The notes beneath the pieces were generated by a model, which saw nothing but the letters and a program-made list of their open reading frames with translations, was not told the DNA's origin and ran no database searches. Below are positions 1 through 13,100 of a DNA stretch of 64,000 nt, in pieces. This DNA is from Pyrus communis (Eukaryota > Streptophyta > Magnoliopsida > Rosales > Rosaceae). Position numbers and translations under genes: made by a program. Location of the stretch: assembly GCF_963583255.1 (NCBI RefSeq), contig NC_084813.1:4342501-4406500 (forward strand), given 5' to 3'. Positions within the stretch are counted from its first letter, which is position 1. Every line of letters begins with the position of its first letter.

Positions 1-123
1 ATTACTAAATCGTCATGAAAATCTTAGTAACATTGTTCATAAAAGTAATAGTAATAGTAGTGTGAGTGAGGGAATGATGGATGGAAGGATGTAATACTTG
101 TTTCCTATGAGGGATACTTATCT

Positions 124-329
124 GAAGAACAGCTGGGGTGGTAGGGAAATCACCCATGACCTTCTGTTTGGACTTTGGAACTTGGAATATGCATGCAACT
201 TTTTCTCTGCTCTGTACCAGTAGGGTTTGTTTGAAGAACAGCTGGGGTGGTAGGGAAATCACACATGACCTTCTGTTTGGACTTTGGAACTTGGAATATG
301 CACGCAAATTTTCTCTGCTCTGTACCTAA
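124..329. repeat. Tandem duplication, about 109-bp period
   Basis: GAAGAACAGCTGGGGTGGTA occurs at 124 and 233, and the following roughly 95 bp (to CTCTGCTCTGTACC) are repeated with only a few differences. A short purine repeat (GAAAAA units, about 330-360) follows. Confidence 0.9.
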
Positions 330-1971
330 AGGAAAAAGAAAAAGAAAAAGAAAAAGAAAATAAATGGAAAAGACATATTACTTTGCCGGACGGGTAGGGT
401 TTGTTTGTTGCTGGATACTGGCTAGGTGCAGTGCAAACTGCAAATGCAATGGTCCTAGCGAATTTGGTCATGATTTGTCACAGACGACTTAAAATAATAA
501 ACCGGGCGGGGGTGGGGGTGGGGGTGGGGGTGGGGGAGCAGCCCATGCTAAAATCCAATGATCATATCTGGTTTGGGAAAGCAACTTAGGGCTACTTCGT
601 AAGCATCAGATATCTGTTTTTTGCATGAAATATTTGAAGTGTTTTTTCAGGATTTACTTAAATTTTTACTAAGAATTAATTTCAAAAACATTTTTACTAA
701 AAACGATTTTCGTCATTTTTAAAAGCACTTCCAAACAAGCCCTTACATGAAACAAATTGGCTGTTATTATGGGGTTCTAAAATCCAATGACAGTATCTAC
801 TGTCGAAGAGCAACATGAAACAAATACGTTGTTATTGTGGTGCTTTAGTCTCATAACGCAAATTTTATCTATAACACTGTATTAATGAACTAAAATTTAA
901 ATTTATGTATAACACTATTATTAAACTAAAAATTACCGCTACGTGATAAATTTGTTTCATACAAGTCTTTTTCGTGCCTGAACGTCCAAATCTCTATTTT
1001 ATTTTATTTTTGTGTAAATTAAAAAACTGTTGGGTTTAGGGACAGAAGGCCCATGCTATGCTCATGAGTAATGCTCGTGACAGAGTTTATTAGGTAACAG
1101 GTATGGCTGACACCTGTAAATCGGTTCATTTTACGTATTTAGCCACCGTGTAATGTTTCATCGATCAACTTCTCAGCAGAGACACAAACTTTTATGGTCG
1201 ATAATCTTTCTGACGTTCGTGCAAACACAATTAGACGCATCAAGCTTGTGAACTCATCTATTGCATTTTGCAATTTATTTTATTTTTCAAACTGAAAAAA
1301 CACTACAAAATAATCATTGGTGGATTTTAAAACTAGACAAATCAAAATTAACCTAGGTAAGATCACATTTGGAAATTATTATAACAAATAAGTGAATATT
1401 GTAGTTACTAACCAGTAGAGGGTGGGCAAATGGATCCTGAAACCGCAGGTTGGGACGGATCAAGGCAGTTCAGGACGGGTCCACAAAATTCGCAGGTTTG
1501 GACAGGTCCAAAAATTTGGAGAAACGGGACCCTGGCCCAGACCGTTTCCATAGTCGCTTCTAGATAAATATGATCAAATGTGTAATTCATAATTTACGGA
1601 ATAATTTTCCCAATATCTTGTCAAATAGTAGTGAGTTTCGACGGAATCTGTATAGCACAATGTAAAGTCTCTCGAAGAGCCATAACTTCAGCCTAAAACA
1701 ACATTGTTATATCCTTCAAATACAACATAAAACCACTATTGGTAAGTATTTAGGCACGCGTTTACCTCGCCAAAAAAGTTAAAAACAAAACAATCCTATC
1801 CCATGTAACATAACAAAAAGGAAATGTTACTCTTTGAATTTGAAGAATGTATACTGACAGCCTATACCTGCTACATACAATGCTTGATTGACAACAAAAT
1901 TGACAGTACAGTTTAACCACAGCACGAGTAATGAGTTGTGTTGATCAAATGGTGCTAAAGAATCGTACAAA
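330..1971. other. Left-edge intergenic DNA downstream of ALA2
   Basis: No supported gene. It holds a GAAAAA repeat (330-360), a G-run cluster (504-536), and a possible small MITE-like segment (about 588-743, AGGGCTACTT...AAGCCCT ends). There is also a GC-richer patch at 1418-1555 resembling dispersed plant non-coding repeats. The 3' UTR of the flippase gene presumably ends somewhere between about 1620 and 1971. Confidence 0.5.
504..536 (+). repeat. G-run tandem repeat, candidate G-quadruplex
   Basis: Six G-runs (one of three, five of five Gs) separated by single C or T residues, fitting a short-loop G-quadruplex on the plus strand. Confidence 0.75.
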
Positions 1972-4588
1972 TCAGTTGTCCTTACAATTTCTTGTGTAAT
2001 TAGACATAGACAATCTGGACTGCGACGGAAAGAAATCGAAAGGTGCACCTGAGCCGAAAGACCTTCTAGTTGAATTTGGTGTATCTGATAGTAGAGGTTC
2101 GAAAATTGGATTTCTGTTCTTGGGTTGAGTTATCGATAACGGAGAAACATCTTTTTCTATGGTTCTGGGTTGTGGCTCAATGCTCCCAAGAGACAGGATA
2201 GGACCACCCAATCGTTCTGCCTGCTGTAGCGTATTGATTTTGCTTGGCGTGTACGTATACCTGAAGTACTTCAGAGCTAGAATCGGACCCATCCCTGCTG
2301 CAACTATGAGCTGCAATGCACGAAAAGTTTCCATCAGTTTTGCATTGTAAGGATGAACCACAGGTAGCATCAAGCGTAGGGGCTTTTAGACCAGCGAGTA
2401 ACCTGGCCCTCCATTCTTGATTCATAAAAGAACAATCGATAGATCAAAATCAAATCAAATCATCCGTTGGATAATACAAAGGTTATTGAGCGACCAGTGT
2501 TTCATCTCTCTGTATTCTCTTCGGTGGTTCGGTATCATCCTAAAGAAGGTCCTTGCCATCAATTTACCAAAGAGAAACCACTAAACTAATACAACAGTGT
2601 ACTGTTCTACAAACCACTTGGTGGTTCATAGCGGTGCCTTGCTGGAAACACCTATCCAACATGACTTACATCCGAGAAACCAATGGTGATGATATTTAAA
2701 AGGAAGCCACGTGGAACAAATAACTGTAAAGAACGGAGAACGGAAACTTACCAATATTGTCATCCAATAAGATGGCTGTCCACACAAGCGAAACATTATT
2801 GTATACATTCCCGATGTTGGAATGGCACTGAAGATCCAGTTGATGATATAGAAGGCAGCTAAATTGCCCCATATAGCAAGATGTTGCAATAGCGTAAAGG
2901 AACTGTACAAATCAAACAAAAACAGGTAGTCAGTAAAAAAAAAATCAAAATCATTTTTTGTCAAAAGTTTTAGGTTTACTTTTATTAACAAGAGATGACT
3001 TGAACAAATATCTAGTAATTACCAAGCAAGTCACACCTTGATTAAGAAGGATACGTATATTTTTATCCAGAGTAATTACTTGGAAACAAGTTGGAGCTAC
3101 ACGAATGCCAGCCATGATAACACTTACTTTGTCTCTAATGCCATGACAAAAGCTTGCAACCAAATACATCCGGAGAGAGCTACCATTGAAATCTCCTCCA
3201 TTTCACTTTTTTCATAGGCATAGGCATGTATGCTAATCACAAACACAATAATTGCCTGAAAGCCACACCCGGAATCAGAATCGATGGAGAGAAGTAACAG
3301 GAAGAAAGTTTAAGCCAGCACTTGGATTTTCAATAAAATTTCTCAGGGTTTCTAAAAATAGGCACTTCTAGCTGAACCGCTTATGAGAAGAAATGCTTTA
3401 TAGAGAAGCAGTCCCAAATGGGTTCTTAAATGCGATTACTCAAGTGATTTCAATGGATGAGCACTCACATGGAAAAGGGATCGCCCAAACCATCCAGCAA
3501 ATGTGCTAGGGTTCAGAAGCCTGTTTCAAGAACATCAGAAAGTTCACTATAATGACAAATAGAAAGAATAACTAAGCTCAGAGAGCAGATGGCCCGCTGC
3601 ACTGTCAAGTCAAAAAGGTCTTGCACATATGAATTGTAAACAGAACAAGGATAATGCAGCTTAAAAACCATACCTCCCCGCTTGGCAGTAAAATAAAATT
3701 TGTGGATGCTGCATCACAGTATCCTCACTGAGATCTTTGTCAAGAACACTGACTAGAACAGGAATACTGGTGTAGAAAACATTATAAGCCATCAAGCTAA
3801 CAGAATTGAAAAGACTGGTTCCAGAAACACCTGAAACAAAAGAGAAACTGGCAGTGTTCCAATGTCAGTATAACAGATAATAGTGATGATGCTGATGACG
3901 AAGAAAAGGTATCCAGGAAAGATCAAACAACAAATGCTATCAGAACGAGCTGGAATTGAGAATCAGCTATAAAATGAGAAACATTGTCCATGGAAACTCA
4001 CAAAATTTGGATGAAACATATAACCAGGGATTTATAAAAGGAGTACTGGGACAAAAAAGTTGTACGATTGTACGAGTAACGCCCATGCACAAGTATTAAT
4101 CTTTTCAGAAACCGAAACCCTGCAAGCCAGGAGAAGCAGTCATATAGTCAGGGACTTGCAAATACATACATACATATATATTGAGACAAGAAACATAATT
4201 ACAATTACAACATTAATAAAGCACTCAAAATGGACAAAAATATGATCTCCTTCGTAGGTTATGCTCATCCTAGAATTAACCAGGCATGTGCCTTGTATTT
4301 CTTTTGTAAGAAAAGAGAAATTTATTGAAGATGAGAAGAGAATTGCACACCAAACTGATGCAAGCTAAACCAGTCTAAAACGGCAGAACAATCCAAATGA
4401 ACCAAACTAAAAGGAACGTCCTTAAAATGCTTAGTCAAGGAAGCCAAAAGGAAAGCCAGAAATCTTTTCCTGTCCCACAGAGATAACCTTGAAGATTTCT
4501 GTTTTCATCCCATGCAACCCTAATTAACATGATAGCACAGTACCAAAGAGAGGCAACTGTTTTCTCAACTCCACCAGAAAAAGTTTAG

Positions 4589-4633
<45 letters not shown>

Positions 4634-7057
4634 ACTTGGTGGGTGGCCTCACTTTCCATATTAACTTCCAAGGACAGAAAGAAAGAGCTTTGAAATTTCA
4701 AAAATGGAAACAGAAAAGGACTTTCAAGAAAACACCCTGAACATCCCAATGTTTAATACAGGACAAGAGGGTTTGGAGGAGTTATTTCTAAGTACATAAA
4801 TATTTAACATCACGCAAAAGTTGGCCAAACTTAATAACCTAAACCATATTCTAGCAATATAAGCAGAACAAAGTACATCTGATGATTTTTAGTCTGCAGA
4901 AAACACATGCACACACACAGTTGTCATGAACTTACTCCCAATACTATAATCAGCTGCTCTAGCTGCTTGCAGTCCTTCTCTACCACTGATGCCAACCCCA
5001 ATGTCTGCTTGTTGTATCATCCTCACATCATTTCCACCATCCCCAATAGCCAATGTTCTATAGTCACATGATTTTAAAATCTCCACAAGCTGCAAAATAT
5101 AAGCATCACATAAATCAAATTGTCTTCCAATATATCCTACACCACTACACAGAATCGCCCAGATATATATCATATACCAGGGAGTTGCATCATATGATTA
5201 AGGAACATGAATTACTCAAATGACACGTATTGCTTCATATTAAATACACAGCCTCTACAAATGCAGAGATACATTGATAGTTTCAAAGAATCTCTGTTTA
5301 GTTAGCATCTCTACCAAATAGAAATGTATGTCACCAGCATAATCCAGATGCCTCTTCAGACCATTTAAAGAAATGGATGCATAAAGTTAATTCGCAGCAA
5401 CTTTAAACATTAGTTAGATGGATGTATAGGCTATCACCTATGGTTGTTACTATATCAAGCATATAGAGCATTTGGAAGCACATGCAGATAGAGTTAATTT
5501 TACTAGCTTAATATAATGAAAATTGGATAAGCTAATGTACCCAAAAAACTGACAAGAGGTGAAGTAAAAGGTAGGAAACTAGGAATGACAGACTTTGGGC
5601 TAGCTCGTTTCCATTTAGTATAAGTTAGAGTTACTAGCTTCCTAGAACAGGACTTTGTTCATTAGGAAACCTATTAACAGTGCAGTGTCTCCAAAGGTAA
5701 AGATCAACATTTTAGCGTATTACAGGTTCCTATCCAAGACTAGTATCATTTGATGACTCCATGTGAATTGCCGTAAAAATTAATGTGTATGGCAATTTGG
5801 CAAACGGAGTACCGAAAGTTTCACAAGGGAACTGAAGCAGGCTCACATGAGATAAATGATTTTTCAAAAAAGCTATGTTGCACAGATCTGTGGTACGCAA
5901 TAATAGACACAGTATGACATGGTGATACAGAATATCTCCAAAAATTAGGATACAGGTATGTCATGGATGCAGGAATTAATAAATAATAGATATCATTTCA
6001 TATCAACTCTAAATAGATTATATTTTCTTGGAATATTTCAGTACTATTATGGTTTATATTACTTAACATCGAGTACTTAAGTGGCCTATATATTCCATAT
6101 AGCCTAAGTGATAAGTGCCACCAAGGATGTTGGGAAATCATTGCTAAGAGAGGGTTGCGCTTTCCAGTCATTTGTTAGTGAAATGGTTAGTTTCACTAAA
6201 AGGAGGCCATTAGCTGATGTTTTACAGTTAGGTCACAGGACCTCATCTTCTTCCACAGTATGCCGTGAGTATTTGATATGGATAGGCCATGTATGGAGGC
6301 TGTATCCATATCGAATACTCACCGTGGCTAAGTTTTCATCCCTTTAACATAGCTAAAGAGGTTCCATGGAAGAAATATATCTCCAAGGTCAAGTAACATT
6401 TTCCGTTTCCCCTTTTTTTTCACAGCAGTTATTCAATGTATTCTCTTGGATACACTGGAGAGTTGGAAAGAAAACTGTATCCAGCCAGGGATGGGCATAA
6501 GTTAACTCGTAAGCTATCGATGGTATTGATAATCCAGGTCTTATTGCATATTTTTCTTGCATGGGAGCCTTCCCTGTCATAACTGAGGAAAAGGCACATA
6601 GCTAACTGTATCCAGCCAGGGATGGGCATAAGTTAACTCGTAAGCTATCGATGGTATTGATAATCCAGGTCTTATTGCATATTTTTCTTGCATGGGAGCC
6701 TTCCCTGTCATAACTGAGGAAAAGGCACATAGCTATCTAAAAAAAAAAAAAACTAATTAACACACCTGATATTCTGCATTTAGAGGGATCAAGCTTGAAG
6801 AAAAAAGATTGATACAAGAAAACTGAAATTATTTATAAAAATAAATCTAAAGAACACCTGAGCTTTTTGTGATGGCGTCACACGACAACATATAGCAGTC
6901 CTTGACAGTATTGCTAATTCGGTAAAAGCTTTCCGATAATGCTTAAGTGCAATTTCAAGAGACCAGCCATCTATGGCAAATGCCACATCCTGTGGAAGGA
7001 AATTATAAAGAATTACAAATTTACAAGTGGGAGACCAAGAGAAAGAATTATCAGTGC

Positions 7058-7114
<57 letters not shown>

Positions 7115-10100
7115 ATGTTTATGCTATCAGACTAAATCTCGAGGAGACATTCAGGCAACAGTCAGCAGTTCAAAGGACCAGATTCAGTCTGACAATATAT
7201 ATGTGTGTGTGCGTGTGTGTGCGCGCGCCCAATGTAATGCAGGTATTTTACAGAAGTTAAAATGATAAAACAGAAAGTTTCCTATTCAATCACCTGCACT
7301 ACCTGTCAATGTAGAAAAGCAGAATAATCACAACAAATCTAGTATGGTAAAACTAATTACACACTCAGGATTCCGATTTTCTCATAGACTACCTCATTTC
7401 TGTCCCCAGCCAGCCAAAGAAACGGGAAACAAAACACTTTTGAGAATACATAACAATGTCTTTGAAAAATAGAATCATACAATTTTCAAATAAATTATTA
7501 GATCCAAATCCAGTTCAAGTATCTTTTTTTTCCCGGGAGAAACACAAGTTTTATTAAGAAACCACAGAAGGAACTACAAGAAACATGGACAGGCAGTCCA
7601 TCAGACCCTAAAACAACAGAGAAAAACTCCATGCTCAATTATATTTCATATGACCACAAACTTTTTATCAATATTATAGAAATAAAATAGCTTTCAAAAT
7701 TCACAAAAAGGCAGGGGAATCCACAAATAAATTTGAGTTTGTAATGGTTAAGTGTAAAAGCTGTACCTTAGGTTCTGAAGTCGTTATCCTCATTGTAAGT
7801 AAAACTCTCTCTAAACTTCTACGCACTTCATCTTCAGTTTTGCCATCAATTAACAAAAGCTGACCTTTCGGCTCTGTCCAGTGATTGGTTGATTGATTGA
7901 TTGAGTGAGAGAGAGGATGAAGAACCAAAGATTAACGGTGGAAAGAATATGGAAAAGCACGAAACAAAATTTCTTGAGAAGCTTGGGTATTGATTCATTG
8001 AGCTTTAAGAAGCAATATAATCCAAGTCCAATTTAAATTAAAAATAGAACCACTAAGTACAACATAAACCAAGTAATTAAAAATGTGTGTATGTATATAT
8101 ATTCGTTCAAAATGAGCAGAACAGCATCAATTCCGTTCACCTTAAACAAAGTTGACAAAAATAAGGCAAATTTGAAACTAAATCAGCATAAAAATAATCA
8201 TGCACGCAAAAATCTTTAAGAACTCATGCATAAGGTATTTTCTTGTCAGTGACAACCTCAGTTTCATCAATTAAGTACATTCAGTATTTAACTATTTATA
8301 GGGTATAGACATACAAAAAGAGAATCTTATTGAGCGTGCAAAAATATTCTTGTCCACGTGACAAAGTAGATGCAAAAATAATTGAGAGATTAAAATATGA
8401 ATCACAGGCAAAGCATCATAACAAGATAGTTATAGTGTTATACACCTCTCTCTTACTGCTTCAAATCAGCTAAAAAAGCCTTACTCATTCATAGACAGGT
8501 TTGTCACAACATGGGTAACTAAAATGGACAAAGTGCACACAAACATCATACAAAAACTGATCCAAGAGATATTGCAACTACCAGGGGAAATGAAATTGCA
8601 CAAAAGAGCAATCTGTATCGCAGTATTCTGCTTGTCTCCAGTCAGCATCCAAAAATTTATGCCAGCTTTTCTCAACGTCTCAATTGTCTCTGGTACACCA
8701 TCCTGAAATTTATATACCGACAACATGACAAGTTAGGTATCCAGAAACTACCAGGAATTCAACACTCTATAGACAATCAGCAGAAATTTGAGCAAACCTA
8801 CATCTAATAAATAATTTTCACAGTTCTATGGAGACATTCACCTGTAGGCGATCCTCTATTGCAGTAACTCCAAGAATTTCAAAGTCATGCTCTAATCTTT
8901 GACAGACCTCAGCAATTCTCCACTGCAAAAATAGTTGAGTCAAAATATAGAGATCCAAATAATTTCCATGTCTGTGTATCAGTGTAAGTACCTACCAATT
9001 ACAAATGTAATGGACAAAAGTAGATTTGAGCAAATACTGTTAGGAAAACATATATGATATTTACTTTACCTCCCTGTCAACTAATGTGCTGCTAGCCTCT
9101 TTGAACATCAAAGACCATTCTTGATATTCTTCTTCTTTTAGTTCACGCCAAGCTAGACATAGAGTACGTAGTCCTAATTGAGCATATTGGTCAACAGCTT
9201 CAACAAATGTCCTTGTTTGCTGTCCTGAGGTATATAATGGGGATTATTGAAAGCCAATGTAACTGGTATACGCATTCATTAACAGAAAAAATTCAAGTAG
9301 ATGCCAAAGTAAGACTATTCTCTTTCCATTATTAAGAAGAGACAAACTTTAGTAAAGAACTACAGACCACTTTCAATAAGAAAAAAAAACATTCTAACTA
9401 ACAACAGAATACACATTATTCAAGGAAAAACTAAACCAAAATAAACAAATTAAAAGCAATATCATGTCACCACAGCTAGCAAACCCAACGTAATAGACGA
9501 ATAAGGAATCCCCCCAAAACCAATGCCCACAATGCTGACGAAAATCTAACATGATTCCAAACATCTTCCACACCTACCCTATTGTAATCCTCAGAACTAT
9601 CACATTTCCTCGGTCAAATTCATCCAAAGATTGCAAACACCAAACCACCCCACTACCTCTCTTTCCCCAAAGCCTTGAACTGAATGCTCAACTAATTGAA
9701 CACCAATTTGGAATGAAACGGAACTCATAAATTCCCTTAAACAGCTTCACGAAAAAAAAAAAAAAAAAAAAAAAAAAGGAAAATGAGGCAGTTGAGAAAC
9801 ACTTGATTTCCCCATTACCCACCACAAACTTGCAGCAACTTAAATTGATGCATAGACTTGAGACATATCATTCCCCTTTACTAACCACCCTATAGCAGAC
9901 TATTCTAAGCACTATAGTTAACAATAGACAATCAAAAGCCACAACTGAAACCCTGACACTAGGAAAACATATAATCCACATACATTCTGGCAGAGGGCAA
10001 GTCCAATTATAAGAATCAACACCTAATGTGAATGACTGTCAGTTTTCACCAAATCTGAAATCTGAGTCATGGATGGCATCCTATACATTATTTTTCTATT

Positions 10101-13100
10101 GCCACCCTTTCTGGAAAAGCAGTAAGTGGCAGCAGTAAGCAGGGCTCTCTTATATATGCATACTATAAAGTATAAACACAATAAAAATAAAAAACTATTA
10201 CCAGCACATGCCAAAGGGAGAATTGCTTCATCTGCTCCTTTTGACAAGAGGATAATCCTGCCATTTTGGCAATCCTTCACCACTACTGACATTCTTTTCC
10301 TGTCAGAAGTGAACTCCAGAATTTCCAAGGCTTCATATTGAATTGTTGAAGCATTAAACTTGATCTCTGCAATTTATAGGTGGAAAATATATCATCTTTC
10401 CTACAATTAGAACCAATTTATTATTATTATAGCCAAAGTACTTTACCAAGAGTATTTGAATTTTTATTGACAAAAACCATATGCAGCTGAGCAGCAGCAT
10501 GAACAAGAGCATCCTCATCTTGAGATTGTGCCTTGTACAAGATACTTCCACTTTTGCTACAAACAACAGAAAAATGTACAAGAAAGATTTTTACTGACAG
10601 GGTGCTAACGCACATAAAAAATTATTATCTGATACTTCTGTTTCAAACACAAAGGCCACATTATGGGAAGGTTACCTCTGAATAGGTACCACTGTATTAC
10701 ATATTGCCATAACTGTAAGGAAACGTATAACATCAGAAGAGCCACCAGCGACAGCATTTATGAGCTCCTCATCTGCATTACAAAGGATTGAATACATCAG
10801 AAACTGAAGTTCATAAAATATTCAGCAAATCCGAAAGAGCTCACAAAAATCTGTCACAAAAACAAGTCCAACTCAATCAATAATTTCACACCTAAAGTAA
10901 CCATAAATCAGCAATAAGAATCCCCCATATTTGTAACAGAATATGCTTCATTGCACTTAATGTTCACTTAGATTGGTTGATAGTGGCCTAACAAAGCAAC
11001 AATTTCAAAATCCAACTACAAGCGACACTTCAACCAAAAGGAAAGAAAATGGTGTAATGTAACTAATCTTTATATAACACTATCAGAAGGTTGCCTTACT
11101 AGATTTGCATAGCAATGATTGGGTGCAATTATAATGGAAGAGCCACATTCTTTAGGCGGCTTTGTCTAATATTTTATTTCAGCTTCCCAGTGACTCGATG
11201 ACAGCACATGGAGAGCTGTGCTTTTAATATTAAGTATTGGAAGAAACTCATGCCCTACATAACTTGATTAAGTGCCCATTGTTGTTCAGAATGAATGGTT
11301 TCGTTTTTGTAATTTTCTAAAGTCTGAATTCTTTTAGAATACTCTTTTCTTGAATATCATTCAATGCCTATGGTACCCCTCTTCAAATACTACTAATTCA
11401 CCTGCCATTACTTCATCATTGATGTTACCTACCAAATAAAAGGCCTGCTCAGGAAGGCCGTCTAATTCTACGTTTGGACGCAATGATAAAGGAATACCCG
11501 GAAACACATTTACAATTTATATATAAATTTAAAAAGTTTGTTCTTACAAGGAAAAACCTGTTGATTCAGCTGATTCGTCTGTCAAGGCATATACAAGTGG
11601 CTCATATTTGAAAGGAAAATGTAATCACTTAGCTGTCTCATGATCGGAAAAAAGAAAGATTTATTTATATACAATAATCCTAGAGGCACCAACATTTATC
11701 TCAACCTTTTAAATCCCAACTGATGTGGCAGAATTTTATTGTGTTTGGGCCACTTTGAACCTCATTTACGTATGACCAGTTAGGTGTCACAGTATTACTT
11801 GTAGAGAATTCCTGCATTAACTTTGATCTCTGCAATTTATTAGTTGTTGCCCAAGTATTACTCATAGTTATTTTTTGTTAATCTCCTGTGTAGTGTAGAG
11901 GTTTAAAATACAATAAACTGAGTGTGAAATAAAATAGACAGGACAGCAAGGAAAGTTGCATAAGTAGAGAGTTAGAACCAAACCTTTCAAGGCATTCCCA
12001 TTTTCATTGCCATAGAAAATTCCATTGATACAACATCTTCTAAATATCATTCTATTTTCGGTTAAGGTACCGGTTTTGTCGGTCAAAATGTACTCTACTT
12101 GTCCCAGGTCTTCACTTATTGCTGTGCTGCCACATACAGCACACACATCTCATATACACTAATCAATATAAATTGATTCTTTCAAGAAATGGATGTCTTT
12201 GCTTCTTTAAATACCACTTCAACTTACTTTGCTGCATGGGCTGGAGTACTCGTTTCTCTGTCAATCATTTCATTATCCCAATCAATAAACTTCGCATACA
12301 AGCCCTTCACAAGGTCGAGAGATACCTTTGAGAATAAAAAGCATTTCATTATTTTAAACGTTAGAATGCAGTCCCCAAAACTGACCAGCAAAACTTTATG
12401 ACTATTCCAGAGTTCCTATAAAGAACAAAGATTTAAATGCTGCCACAATAAGTATCATGATCACCTTTATGGTTAATGCATCCTGACTAAGAGATGACAG
12501 GCCGCCCGCCTCTTATTCAAACTTAATGCAGGAATTCTTTAAATAAAATTTGCCGTAATAAATTCAAACTAACAGCTACAGTTCTCTAGAGTTGATAATA
12601 TTTTTCAGTTCAGATATGCTTCGATTATTATAAAATACAAAACCCTAGATGAAAATGTACTTTTTGAAATGATTTGATCTCCATATATTTAAAATGACAA
12701 GCAAACCAAAATAACCTTCAGATATATATCTGTATATAGTATTATATTTGAATCTGTTTTTCTAGTTTTCATTTTCTTATAAATATTTGTTTGATAAGAA
12801 ATTGATCCTGGGTGTCATAGTAGCCATTCTTGTATGCAATGCAGGATGAAAATCGGCATTTCCAATGTAATATGTGGGATTTGGATTTTGCAAATTTCAT
12901 AAGAACAGGGATGCGCATGCGAATTGTAATTCTGCCCGGTTTGTCCAACAAAAATAAAAAGTTCATCATTTTTTAACTATTAACTGTACCACCCTGGATA
13001 AGTGCAGAGAAAGTATATCTTTACAAAATCATTTACTTCCTTCACTCTATGTATTAAGGGTTGGAATTGAAAAATTCTTCTAAAAACATTTCCTCTTCCC

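Noticed and set aside
1418..1555. GC-richer patch read as a possible exon
   Set aside because: Resembles common plant non-coding repeats (GGTGGGCAAATGGATCC...); stops in sensible frames and no splice context.
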